DNA of 64,000 nucleotides from Streptomyces niveus (GTDB lineage: Bacteria; Actinomycetota; Actinomycetes; Streptomycetales; Streptomycetaceae), in NCBI RefSeq assembly GCF_002009175.1, contig NZ_CP018047.1, forward strand, positions 2,480,001 to 2,544,000, in the 5' to 3' direction. The position numbers and the translations under genes are program-made. The notes under the pieces were generated by a model, which ran no database searches, had not been told where the DNA came from, and saw nothing but the letters and a program-made list of their open reading frames with translations. Shown here piece by piece: positions 23,754-32,104 of this stretch (position 1 is its first letter; each line of letters starts with the position of its first letter).

Positions 23754-23814
23754 GTGGAGGTCAAGCGTCGATGTCGGGCGTGGAGGTCAGGCGTGGAGGT
23801 CGGGAGTGGAGGTC
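23754..23814 (+). repeat. Short direct repeats GTGGAGGTC at a gene end
   Basis: GTGGAGGTC occurs at 23754, 23780, 23793 and 23806; the last three have an exact 13 bp period (unit about GTGGAGGTC(A/G)GGC). The array ends at the stop codon of the DUF6304-like gene. Confidence 0.7.
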
Positions 23815-24253
23815 AGGCGTTCACCAGGATCCTGCCCTCGAGTTCCGTGTCGTCGGGCAGCTGCCGCTTGATCCGGTCGAGGGCGTCACGGAACCCTCCC
23901 CCGACGATGCCCGACTCGTAGGCGGCCCCGCCGCAGCGCAGCGTGAGGCTCAGCTCGGCACGCCCGGAAGGCGTGCCCGACGGACGCTCACCGAGCGTCA
24001 GCAGGCAGCTGAGTGTGGCCTGTTGAACCGTGCCGCCCGCACTGACGGGCATGGGTATGTCCCACTCCAGCACGCAGGACGACAACACCCCGCCCGCCTC
24101 CGTGGGTTCGAGCACGGAGAAATCGGCCCCCTCGTAAGCAACTCCCCTTATATGGGTGCGGACTTGCCGCCCGTCCGCGCTGATCGCGATGGGTTCCGCA
24201 CCACGGCGGTCCCGGTACCAGCCCGCCCATGACTCCGTCGACTCCGCTGTCAT
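23813..24253 (-). CDS. Conserved Streptomyces protein (DUF6304-like)
   Basis: A 146-residue cytoplasmic protein beginning MTAESTESWAGWYRDRRG. It is mostly beta strand (QVRTHIRGVAYEGADFSVLE, ATLSCLLTLGER, AELSLTLRCGGAAYESG) with a final helix ALDRIKRQLPDD. It resembles the DUF6304 family as I remember it; no function is known. It stands alone with its own terminator. Confidence 0.7.
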   Translation of the reverse strand: MTAESTESWAGWYRDRRGAEPIAISADGRQVRTHIRGVAYEGADFSVLEPTEAGGVLSSCVLEWDIPMPVSAGGTVQQATLSCLLTLGERPSGTPSGRAELSLTLRCGGAAYESGIVGGGFRDALDRIKRQLPDDTELEGRILVNA

Positions 24254-24347
24254 GCGCGGACTGTAGCGGTACGGGACGCTCCGCCGCCGCGTGGGTCACC
24301 GCTTCACGGCTTCCCGGCTTTCCGCCCCCGGAATCCGCCGGGTGTCT

Positions 24348-24926
24348 TCACCGCTTGCGGCCGTACGTCCTGACGACCGCTCCGTTGCCGAAGGCCCGGT
24401 GGGACTGAAGCTCGAACTCGGTGAAGGCGAACTCCGTGCCGAACATGGGCATCCCCGTGCCGAGGATCAGCGGATACGACTTGATGACCAGTTCGTCCAC
24501 CTCCTCGATCAGCTGGGCGGCGAGATTCGCGCCGCCGCAGAGATAGATCCCGAGACCGTCCTCCCGCTTCAACTCCCCGATCCTGGCGGCGACATCGCCG
24601 GAGACGATCTCCACGGCCGGGTCGGGGCTCGCGAGGGTCCGCGACGCCACGAGCTGGCGCATGTGCGCGTACGGACTGGTGACACCGGCCTTGAGGGCCA
24701 GGTCGTAGCTGCGGCGGCCCTGGATGACGGTGTCGAACCGCTTGTTCTCCAGATGGTCGAGTCCGAGCGGCCGGCGGCCGTGCGTCGGCAGCGTCTCCGG
24801 ATACTCGTCCTTGAGGAAGTCGAGGTACTCCTCGTCCACGTAGCGGGTGAAGAAGGCCGCCTCACCACTGGGGTCACCGATGAACCCGTCGATCGACGCG
24901 GCGATGAAATAGCTGAGCTTGCGCAA
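24348..24926 (-). CDS. Dihydrofolate-reductase-like (RibD C-terminal domain) protein
   Basis: A 192-residue protein beginning LRKLSYFIAASIDGFIGDPS, the standard opening of stand-alone RibD_C/DHFR-like reductases. GRRSYDLALK, GIYLCGGANLAAQLIEEVDE and LPLILGTG-like motifs (here YPLILGTGMPMFG) follow. The best start is a TTG codon at 24926 with AGAGGAC upstream; no ATG or GTG fits. The substrate is unknown and such proteins are not true DHFRs. Confidence 0.87.
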   Translation of the reverse strand: MRKLSYFIAASIDGFIGDPSGEAAFFTRYVDEEYLDFLKDEYPETLPTHGRRPLGLDHLENKRFDTVIQGRRSYDLALKAGVTSPYAHMRQLVASRTLASPDPAVEIVSGDVAARIGELKREDGLGIYLCGGANLAAQLIEEVDELVIKSYPLILGTGMPMFGTEFAFTEFELQSHRAFGNGAVVRTYGRKR

Positions 24927-25083
24927 GCCTGTCCTCTTTTGCGATGGGCGACAGAAGATGCCAATGGCCACCACCCGGAACACATCCGGGGTGCGCGACC
25001 TTGACCACTCCGCCCATAGTGCTTCACCTGTAGTGGTTACGCAAGGTCTTTCGCCCGCCCTCGATCGCGGCCCGCGCGCCGGC

Positions 25084-26130
25084 CTACCGTGTGCGGCGCG
25101 TGACGTACTCGGCGAGGGCCAGCAGATCGCCCGCCGCCGCCAGATCCGGGACGGCCCCGGACAGTTGCTGGACCGCCCGGGACATCCGGTCCGCCGCCTG
25201 CTCCTGCGCCCAGTCGCGCCCGCCGGCCCGCTCGACCGCCGAGGCCGCCCGCGCGACGGCCGCCTCGTCCATCGGCCGCAGGTAGAGATCCGCCAGCTCC
25301 TCGGCGGCCGGGTGCCCCGAGACCAGTGCGGCGACGACCGGCAGCGACTTCTTGTGGGCGACCAGATCCGCACCGGCCGGCTTGCCCGTACGGTCCGGGT
25401 CGCCCCAGATCCCGATCAGATCGTCGATGAGCTGGAAGGCCAGCCCCGCCTCCCGCCCGAAGGCGTCGAGCGCCGCCACCTCCTCGTCACCCGCGTCCGC
25501 GTAGAGCGCGCCGAGCGCGCACGAAGTACCCAGCAGCGCACCGGTCTTGGCCATCGCCATCGTCAGACACTCGTCCAGGGAGACGTCGTTCGGCCCGCGC
25601 CGCTCCAGCGCGCAGTCCGTCTGCTGTCCGGCGCACAGCTCGATGACGCAGTCGGTGAGCCGCACCGCCGCCGGGGACGAGGCCGGATGACGGTCCTCGG
25701 CCAGCAGCCGCAGCGCCAGCGCCTGGAGGGCGTCGCCGGCGATGATCGCGTCGGTGGTGCCGAAGACCGTCCAGGCCGTGGGCCGGTGTCTTCGGGTCGG
25801 GTCCTCGTCGATGACGTCGTCGTGCAGCAGGGTGAAGTTGTGTGCCAGCTCCACCGCGACCGCCGCCGTGACGGCACGGTGCGGCTCTCCGCCGAGGGCC
25901 TGTGCGGCCGCGAGCACGAGAGCGGGCCTGATCGCCTTCCCCGCGCCGCCCGCCACGGGTGAGCCGTCGGCCCGCTCCCAGCCGAAGTGGTATCTCGCGA
26001 CACGGCGTACGGCCGGGGGCAACGACTCGACGGCCGCGCGCAGTTCGGGTTGGACGACGCTACGGCTGCGCTCCAGGAGCGCCACGGCCTCATGGCCGTC
26101 GGTGGCGGCATCCGTGCTGGTCATGGTCAC
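25084..26130 (-). CDS. Polyprenyl diphosphate synthase, probable encapsulin cargo
   Basis: A roughly 348-residue all-helical prenyl synthase with both Asp-rich motifs: LLHDDVIDEDPTRRHRP (FARM) and FQLIDDLIGIWGD (SARM), plus the basic GKAIRPALVL. It chains isopentenyl diphosphate onto an allylic primer; the product length is not predictable by eye. It lies 114 bp downstream of the encapsulin shell gene on the same strand. Family 2B encapsulins are known to co-occur with terpene and polyprenyl enzymes, so this is the likely cargo, although its N-terminal extension is only about 15 residues. GTG 26130 has the best ribosome-site spacing; GTG 26136 and ATG 26124 are alternatives. Confidence 0.9.
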   Translation of the reverse strand: MTMTSTDAATDGHEAVALLERSRSVVQPELRAAVESLPPAVRRVARYHFGWERADGSPVAGGAGKAIRPALVLAAAQALGGEPHRAVTAAVAVELAHNFTLLHDDVIDEDPTRRHRPTAWTVFGTTDAIIAGDALQALALRLLAEDRHPASSPAAVRLTDCVIELCAGQQTDCALERRGPNDVSLDECLTMAMAKTGALLGTSCALGALYADAGDEEVAALDAFGREAGLAFQLIDDLIGIWGDPDRTGKPAGADLVAHKKSLPVVAALVSGHPAAEELADLYLRPMDEAAVARAASAVERAGGRDWAQEQAADRMSRAVQQLSGAVPDLAAAGDLLALAEYVTRRTR

Positions 26131-26180
26131 GGTCACTTCCTCTGCGGCGGGCTGGGGAACCGGTGGGTGGCAGGCGCGTG

Positions 26181-26225
26181 CCGGGTGGGGCCCGGCCGCC
26201 GTACGGACGGACGGACCCCACCCGG
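26181..26225 (-). terminator. Hairpin between the encapsulin and polyprenyl synthase genes
   Basis: Arms CCGGGTGGGG (26181-26190) and CCCCACCCGG (26216-26225) with a 25-nt loop and no T-tract. In the intercistronic gap it may attenuate, giving more shell than cargo enzyme. Confidence 0.55.
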
Positions 26226-26244
26226 AGACATCGCTCGGCTCACA

Positions 26245-27651
26245 TCACCGCCAGCGGCTCACTTCCACGTTCTCCAGGACACCGAGGGCGTCCGGCACGA
26301 GAATCGCCGCCGAGTAGTAGGCGGTGACCAGGTAGGAGATGATCGCCTGCTCGTCGATGCCCATGAAGCGCACCGACATGCTGGGCTCGATCTCGTCCGG
26401 GATGCCGCTCTGCTGGAGCCCGATGACGCCCTGCTCGCTCTCCCCCGTACGCATACAGATGATCGAGGTCGTCCGGGCGTCCGAGACCGGGATCTTGTTG
26501 CAGGGGAAGATCGGCACACCGCGCCAGGCAGGCACATGGTGGCCCCCGACCTCCACCGTCGCCGGATTGAGGCCCCGCTTGTTGCACTCGCGTCCGAAGG
26601 CGGCGATGGCGCGCGGGTGCGCGAGGAACATCTTGGAGCCGCGGCGGCGGGACAGCAGCTCGTCCATGTCGTCGGGGGTGGGCGCGCCGTCGTGCGGCTG
26701 GAGCCGCTGGCCGTAGTCGCAGTTGTTCAGCAGGCCGAACTCGCGATTGTTCACCAGCTCGTGCTCCTGGCGCTCGCGCAGCGCCTCGACCGTGAGCCGC
26801 AACTGCTGCTCGGTCTGGTTCATCGGCTGGTTGTAGAGGTCGGCGACCCTGCTGTGGACCTTCAGCACGGTCTGCGCGACGCTCAGCTCGTACTCCCGCG
26901 GCGCCCCCTCGTAGTCCACGAACGTGTGCGGCACGACCGCCTCGCCGACATGGCCGGCGGACAGCTCGATCGCCGCTTCGCCGTACTTGTTGGTCCGCTG
27001 CGCGGGGATGGACGCCAGCGCGTCCAGATGGCCGCGCAGCGACTGCGCCCGCTCCGCGAGGTTCAGCACGTCCTGCCGGGTCAGCACCAGCACGGTGCAC
27101 GCCGTGGCCGCGCGTGCCGTGTACTGCCAGGTGGCCTCGTCGTCCACCAGCGCCTGATCCCCGAAGTACACCCCGTCGGCGAGGACTTCGAGCACCGTCT
27201 CGTCCCCGTAGGGCCCCTCGCCGACCTTCTCCACCTTGCCGTGCGCCAGCAGGTACACCCGGTCCGCCGGGCCCCCGGCCGCGGCCACGGTCTGGCCCGG
27301 GGCGAACTCCTGCTGCTCGCAGCGGTTCGCCAGCTCGGCCAGTACCTCCTCGTCCTCGAAGTCCCGGAGCGCCGGCAGCTCACCCAGCTCCGCCGGGATG
27401 ACCGCCACCCGGTCGCCCGTCTGCACGAACGTCACACGCCCGTCGCCGACCGAATAGCTGAGTCGACGGTTGACCCGGTACGTACCACCCTGCACCTGCA
27501 CCCAGGGCAGCATCCGCAGCAGCCACCGCGAGGTGATCTCCTGCATCTGTGGCGCCGACTTCGTGGTGGTCGCCAGGTTCCGCGCCGCGGCCGTTCCCAG
27601 ACTCTGCTGGGAAGGGGGCTCCACCGTACGGACCTCGTCACCAACCGACAT
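26245..27651 (-). CDS. Family 2B encapsulin shell protein with cyclic-nucleotide-binding domain
   Basis: A 468-residue protein. Residues about 1-90 form the N-terminal arm and start of the HK97-type fold ([30 protein letters not shown]). Residues 95-195 are an inserted cNMP-binding domain ([37 protein letters not shown]). The rest is the capsid fold, including [48 protein letters not shown] and [20 protein letters not shown]. The architecture is that of family 2B encapsulins, which self-assemble into protein nanocompartments around a cargo enzyme. The polyprenyl synthase downstream is the expected cargo. The Gly/Glu/Arg pattern needed for real cAMP binding is only partly present (no clear GELALL-R box), so ligand binding is uncertain. 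Confidence 0.9.
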   Translation of the reverse strand: MSVGDEVRTVEPPSQQSLGTAAARNLATTTKSAPQMQEITSRWLLRMLPWVQVQGGTYRVNRRLSYSVGDGRVTFVQTGDRVAVIPAELGELPALRDFEDEEVLAELANRCEQQEFAPGQTVAAAGGPADRVYLLAHGKVEKVGEGPYGDETVLEVLADGVYFGDQALVDDEATWQYTARAATACTVLVLTRQDVLNLAERAQSLRGHLDALASIPAQRTNKYGEAAIELSAGHVGEAVVPHTFVDYEGAPREYELSVAQTVLKVHSRVADLYNQPMNQTEQQLRLTVEALRERQEHELVNNREFGLLNNCDYGQRLQPHDGAPTPDDMDELLSRRRGSKMFLAHPRAIAAFGRECNKRGLNPATVEVGGHHVPAWRGVPIFPCNKIPVSDARTTSIICMRTGESEQGVIGLQQSGIPDEIEPSMSVRFMGIDEQAIISYLVTAYYSAAILVPDALGVLENVEVSRWR

Positions 27652-27908
27652 GAATCTCCCTCTCGATCATGGGCTGACCTGCGTGAAAAGCTTTGCATCA
27701 CGTGTAGTTGTCGCGCCATCACACAAATGAGTGGGACTGGATCACCGCGGTCGGGGCACGTTTGCGGCTTCTGTCATCCGCAGCTCACGCTCGGCCGAAT
27801 GTGACCGGATCGGCTCGTACAGCGTGCGAATCGACGGTCCACCGCGCCGTGTTCGGGTAAGAGCCAGCGGTACGAGATGTTCCGGATCCACCGGTCAAGG
27901 AGGCCGCC

Positions 27909-28499
27909 ATGGCCACACCCATGTCTGCGAGCAGCTTCATCCGCGCGCTGAAGAACGAGGGGCTGACGGTCGTCGAGGTCGGCGACTGGCGTACGCACAA
28001 CCGCAACCATGTGGGGCCCTGGGGCCCGGTCCACGGCGTGATGATGCACCACACGGTCACCAAGGGCACCGCGAACACCGTCCGCATCTGCCGTGACGGC
28101 TACGCGGGACTGCCGGGGCCGCTGTGCCACGGCGTCATCTCCAAGGACGGCAGAGTCCATCTCGTCGGCTACGGCCGGGCCAACCACGCGGGCAGCGGCG
28201 ACGACGACGTCCTGCGCGCCGTGATCGCCGAGAAGGCCCTGCCGCCGGACAACGAGGCCAACACCGACGGCAACAGGCACTTCTACGGTTTCGAGTGCGA
28301 GAACCTGGGCGACGGCAAGGACCCCTGGCCGGCCGTCCAGGTGGAGGCCATGGAGGCCGCGGCGGCGGCCGTCTGCCGCGTCCACGACTGGAACGGGCCC
28401 TCGGTCATCGGCCACCTGGAGTGGCAGCCGGGCAAGATCGACCCGCGCGGTGTCTCCATGGCGGGCCTGCGGCGGCGTGTCGACGAACGGCTGAAGTAG
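27909..28499 (+). CDS. N-acetylmuramoyl-L-alanine amidase (Amidase_2/PGRP domain)
   Basis: A 196-residue single-domain zinc amidase. VHGVMMHHTVTKG carries the first His zinc ligand, HGVISKDGRVHLVGYGRANH a second conserved block, and VIGHLEWQPGKIDPRG the third ligand region. There is no signal peptide or wall-binding domain, so export is not apparent; phage endolysin-like origin or a cytoplasmic recycling role are possible. AAGGAGG sits 6 bp before the ATG. It is divergent from the encapsulin gene. Confidence 0.9.
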   Translation: MATPMSASSFIRALKNEGLTVVEVGDWRTHNRNHVGPWGPVHGVMMHHTVTKGTANTVRICRDGYAGLPGPLCHGVISKDGRVHLVGYGRANHAGSGDDDVLRAVIAEKALPPDNEANTDGNRHFYGFECENLGDGKDPWPAVQVEAMEAAAAAVCRVHDWNGPSVIGHLEWQPGKIDPRGVSMAGLRRRVDERLK

Positions 28500-28557
28500 A
28501 GGGCCGGGCCGGCGCCACGACGACCGGCGCCACGGCCACCGGCGCGACAATGGACGT

Positions 28558-29565
28558 GTGACTCCGGAAGCGCTCGACCTCGCCGCCCTGCGGCCACGGC
28601 TGCCGTCACCCCTGCGGACCGTCGAGGACGAGCGCTTCACCCGCCGCGGCGTGCGGCTGCTGCTCAAGCGGGACGATCTGATCCACTCCGCCTTGCCGGG
28701 CAACAAGTGGCGCAAGCTCGAACCCAACCTGCGGGCCGCCGCCGACGGCGGTCACCGCGCCCTGCTGACCTTCGGCGGCGCCTACTCCAACCATCTGCGC
28801 GCCACCGCCGCCGCGGGCCGGCTGCTCGGCTTCGCCACGGTCGGGGTCGTACGGGGCGACGAACTGGCCACCCGCCCCCTGAACCCGTCGCTCGCCGCGT
28901 GCGCCGCCGACGGCATGCGGCTGCGTTTCGTCGACCGGGCGACCTACCGCCGCAAGACCGAGCCCTCCGTACTGAGGGAGATCCTGGACGCGGCCGCGGA
29001 CGGGCTCGCGGTACCCCCCGAGCGTGTCTACGTCGTCCCGGAGGGCGGCAGCAACTCCCTTGCCGCGCGGGGCTGTACGGCGCTCGGGCGGGAGCTGCGC
29101 GGCGCGGCCGACGTGGTGGGTGTCGCCTGCGGCACCGGCGGCACCCTCGCGGGCCTGGCCGCCGGTCTCGCCCCCGGGCAGCGCGCCGTCGGCTTCCCCG
29201 TACTGAAGGGCGGCTTCCTGGCCGGGGAGGTCCGCGCCCTTCAGCTGGCGGCCTTCGGCGGCCCACGGGGCGACTGGAGTCTGGACGAACGCTTCCACGG
29301 CGGCGGCTACGCCCGTACGACACCCGCCGCCGACGCCTTCGCAGCCGACTTCGAGGACCGTCACGGGCTCCCGGTCGAACGCCTCTACGTCGCCAAGATG
29401 CTCCACGGGCTGACCACCCTCGCCAAGGAGGGCGCCTTCGCGCCGGGGAGCACCGTCGCGGCCGTCGTCACCGGCCGCCCTCCGGACCCGGCCGAAAGCG
29501 ACGGCGGCGACGGCGACAGCGACAGCAGCAGCGGCGACGGCGGTCAGTCGGTCTCCTCGCGGTAG
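28558..29565 (+). CDS. PLP-dependent D-cysteine desulfhydrase / ACC-deaminase-like enzyme
   Basis: A 335-residue fold-type II PLP enzyme. The Lys that binds PLP is in SALPGNKWRKLEPNL; TFGGAYSNHLRATAAAGRLL and VPEGGSNSLAARG bind the substrate carboxylate and phosphate, and ACGTGGTLAGLAAGL is the PLP-phosphate loop. The last 30 residues are a low-complexity Gly/Asp/Ser tail. The start is GTG. Its 3' end overlaps the convergent antiporter gene by 22 bp. Desulfhydrase versus deaminase activity cannot be told from sequence. Confidence 0.88.
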   Translation: MTPEALDLAALRPRLPSPLRTVEDERFTRRGVRLLLKRDDLIHSALPGNKWRKLEPNLRAAADGGHRALLTFGGAYSNHLRATAAAGRLLGFATVGVVRGDELATRPLNPSLAACAADGMRLRFVDRATYRRKTEPSVLREILDAAADGLAVPPERVYVVPEGGSNSLAARGCTALGRELRGAADVVGVACGTGGTLAGLAAGLAPGQRAVGFPVLKGGFLAGEVRALQLAAFGGPRGDWSLDERFHGGGYARTTPAADAFAADFEDRHGLPVERLYVAKMLHGLTTLAKEGAFAPGSTVAAVVTGRPPDPAESDGGDGDSDSSSGDGGQSVSSR

Positions 29566-31142
29566 GCCACGGCCTCCTCCAGGTCCAGCCTGCGCAGCAG
29601 CGTCCGCAGCATCTCGTCGTCGATCCGCCGCTCGTCGCGAAGCGTCACGAACACCTCCCGCTCGGCGCCGATCATCTCCCTGGAAAGCCGCTGATAGGTG
29701 CGGTCGGCGGATTCGCCGGTCAGTTCGTTGACCGTGCCGAGCCGCTCCCACACCGAGTTCCGCCGCCGCTCCAGCACGTTCCTGAGCCGGTCCGCCAGCG
29801 GTTCGGCCAGGGCGTTGCGGTCGTCGGCGAGCAGTTCGTCGAGCCGTTGCTCCGCCGCCACCGACGCCCTGCTCTGGGCCTGCGCCTCGGCCAGCGTCTC
29901 GGCGTAGCTGTCGCGCCCCGGCAGCTTCAGCAGCCTGATCAGCTTGGGCAGCGTGAGGCCCTGGACGACCAGGGTGGCGATGACGGTCGTGAACGTCAGG
30001 AAGAGGACGAGGTTGCGGGTCGGGAAGGCGTCACCGGCGTGCGTGGTCAGCGGGATGGAGAAGGCGATGGCCAGCGACACCACACCGCGCATGCCGGCCC
30101 AGCCGACGACCAGCGGCGCCTTCCAGGTCGTGTCCGGTTCCCGCTCCCTGATCCGCTTCGACAGCAGGCGCGGCACGAAGGTGGCCGGGAAGACCCAGAG
30201 ATAGCGGACCAGGACGACGGTGACGAACACCCCGACGGCGTAACCGGCGACCTCCATTCCCCCGTAGGTGCCGAGCCCCTTCAGTACGTAGGGGAGCTGG
30301 AGCCCGATGAGCGCGAAGACGACGGACTCCAGGAGGAAGGACACCATCTTCCACACGGCCTGCTCCTGGAGCCGGGTCGCGAAGTCGACCTGCCAGGACC
30401 GGTGTCCGAGGTAGAGCCCGACCACGACGACGGCCAGCACCCCGGACGCGCCGACCTGTTCGGCCGCCGCGTAGGCGACGAACGGGATGAGCAGCGAGAG
30501 GGTGTTCTGGAGGAGCGCCTCGCGCAGATGCGTACGGAGCCAGTGGATCGGCACCATCAGTACGAGGCCGATTCCGATGCCTCCCAGGGAGGCCAGCGCG
30601 AACTCGCCGATCCCGCCGGCCCAGCTCGCGCCTTCCCCGACGGCCGCCGCGAGCGCCACCTTGAACGCGGTGATCGCGGTCGCGTCGTTCACCAGGGACT
30701 CACCCTGGAGGATGGTCGTGATCCGGCTGGGCAGCCCCAGTTTGCGGGCGATCGCGGTGGCGGCGACCGCGTCCGGCGGCGCGATGACGGCGCCGAGCAC
30801 CAGGGCGGCGGTCAGCGGCATCTCGGGGATGAACAGATACGCGAGATAGCCGACGACGAGCGTCGCGAAGAGGACGTATCCCACGGAGAGCAGTCCGACG
30901 GCCCGCGCGTTGGCCCGCAGGTCCAGATAGGAGCTCTCCACGGCGGCCGTGTGCAGCAGGGGCGGCAGCAGCAGGGGCAGGACGATGTGCGGGTCGAGTA
31001 CATAGCTGGGCACGCCCGGTACGTACGCGGCGCCGAGTCCCGCCGTGACGAGGAGCAGCGGGGCCGGAACGGGTGTCCTGCGCGCCGCCGCCGCGATCAC
31101 CGCGCTTCCCGCCACCAGGGCGATCAGCTGCAACGGGTCCAT
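29544..31142 (-). CDS. Na+/H+ antiporter, CPA1 family
   Basis: A 532-residue membrane protein with about 12 hydrophobic helices in residues 1-400 and a cytoplasmic helical C-terminus. The ion-binding region reads LGAVIAPPDAVAATAIARKL with the conserved Asp, and VNDATAITAFKVALA is the paired element. It exchanges Na+ (or K+) for H+ across the cytoplasmic membrane. The C-terminal part (LAEAQAQSRASVAAEQRLDE) is typical of the bacterial NhaP/YjcE-like group. No operon partner. Confidence 0.92.
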   Translation of the reverse strand: MDPLQLIALVAGSAVIAAAARRTPVPAPLLLVTAGLGAAYVPGVPSYVLDPHIVLPLLLPPLLHTAAVESSYLDLRANARAVGLLSVGYVLFATLVVGYLAYLFIPEMPLTAALVLGAVIAPPDAVAATAIARKLGLPSRITTILQGESLVNDATAITAFKVALAAAVGEGASWAGGIGEFALASLGGIGIGLVLMVPIHWLRTHLREALLQNTLSLLIPFVAYAAAEQVGASGVLAVVVVGLYLGHRSWQVDFATRLQEQAVWKMVSFLLESVVFALIGLQLPYVLKGLGTYGGMEVAGYAVGVFVTVVLVRYLWVFPATFVPRLLSKRIREREPDTTWKAPLVVGWAGMRGVVSLAIAFSIPLTTHAGDAFPTRNLVLFLTFTTVIATLVVQGLTLPKLIRLLKLPGRDSYAETLAEAQAQSRASVAAEQRLDELLADDRNALAEPLADRLRNVLERRRNSVWERLGTVNELTGESADRTYQRLSREMIGAEREVFVTLRDERRIDDEMLRTLLRRLDLEEAVAYREETD

Positions 31143-31177
31143 CCCACGTCCTCCGCTAGCGTCGTAATCTGGCCATC

Positions 31178-31438
31178 ATGAGTGAGTGCCAGCATGTTGC
31201 CGACCTCCCACGCCCCGAACCCGCGCCGCTGAGCGGGACCTGCCTGGAGTGTGAGGCTTCGGGCAGCCACCACGTACAGCTTCGGCTCTGTCTGGTCTGC
31301 GGTTACGTGGGGTGCTGCGACTCGTCACCGCACCGCCATGCCTCACGCCATTTCAGGGATACCGGACACCCCGTGATGCGTAGCCACGAGCCGGGTGAGA
31401 GGTGGCGTTGGTGCTTCGCCGACGGTTCGATCGTCTGA
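31178..31438 (+). CDS. UBP-type zinc-finger protein
   Basis: An 86-residue stand-alone ZnF-UBP domain. Zn ligands are in ECQHVAD, TCLECEASGSHHVQLRLCLV, CGYVGCCDSSPHRHASRHF and HPVMRS. Such small proteins are common in actinobacteria, where they cannot bind ubiquitin; the role is unknown. In other Streptomyces it also lies beside the antiporter gene. Divergent from the antiporter with 35 bp between starts. Confidence 0.92.
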   Translation: MSECQHVADLPRPEPAPLSGTCLECEASGSHHVQLRLCLVCGYVGCCDSSPHRHASRHFRDTGHPVMRSHEPGERWRWCFADGSIV

Positions 31439-31506
31439 GCCCTGGGTACGTCAACCCTCCGCCGGTTCTTCGCAATTGGTTCCCGCACACCTCTAGCCAC
31501 TGTCCG

Positions 31507-31529
31507 TACTCATATGCCTACTATGAGTA
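31507..31529. promoter_or_regulatory. Inverted repeat upstream of the prsH-sigH operon, BldD-like
   Basis: TACTCATA (31507-31514) and TATGAGTA (31522-31529), 7 bp apart. On the minus strand GTTACTCATAGTAGG fits the BldD consensus (TNACNC-N-G-N-GTNA type) with about two mismatches. In S. coelicolor one sigH promoter is a known BldD target. The match is suggestive, not conclusive. Confidence 0.45.
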
Positions 31530-31690
31530 ACTGACCGGTCGGCGCCGGCCCGGGGGTCCCTGCGACACGGGACCATGGATCGCGATAGCGTCGCCAGTCC
31601 AGACCGGCTCCGTGCCGACCACGTAACACGAGGCTCCGGGGTTTCCCTTCCCGGAGCCCTTGAGAAGCTTGTGCCACCTTGGAGGTGAGG

Positions 31691-32104
31691 GTGTCCCAGA
31701 TCGCAGGCGAGCCCGGGACCCAGGACTTCGTGGAAGTCCGGCTGCCCGCTGCGGGTGCCTACCTGTCCGTGCTCCGTACGGCTACGGCCGGCCTGGCAGC
31801 ACGCTTGGACTTCACCCTCGACGAGATCGAGGACCTGCGCATCGCGGTCGACGAGGCCTGCGCGATCCTGCTCCAACAGGCCGTACCGGGCTCCGTCCTC
31901 AGCTGTGTGTTCCGGCTCATCGACGACTCCCTCGAAGTGACCGTCTCGGCGCCGACGACGGACGGTCGCGCGCCGGAGCGTGACACGTTCGCGTGGACCG
32001 TGCTCTCGGCGCTCGCGGGCAAGGTCGACGCGACGGTCGCCGACGACCGTACGGTCGCCATCAGCCTGTACAAACAGCGCGGCGCGGGACCCGGGCCGGC
32101 GTGA
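31691..32104 (+). CDS. prsH: RsbW-type anti-sigma factor for SigH
   Basis: A 137-residue GHKL-fold protein: FVEVRLPAAGAYLSVLRTAT, FTLDEIEDLRIAVDEACAIL (N-box region with the ATP-binding Glu/Asp) and the final RDTFAWTVLSALAGKVDA. Proteins of this size and position (PrsH/UshX in S. coelicolor) bind and inhibit SigH and respond to osmotic stress. The start is GTG 31691 behind GGAGGTGAG. The stop overlaps a GTG that is a possible sigH start (GTGA). Confidence 0.9.
   Translation: MSQIAGEPGTQDFVEVRLPAAGAYLSVLRTATAGLAARLDFTLDEIEDLRIAVDEACAILLQQAVPGSVLSCVFRLIDDSLEVTVSAPTTDGRAPERDTFAWTVLSALAGKVDATVADDRTVAISLYKQRGAGPGPA

Noticed and set aside
26181..26225. Strong terminator that would separate encapsulin and synthase into two units
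   Set aside because: The 25-nt loop and lack of a T-tract make full termination unlikely; I kept it as a possible attenuator.
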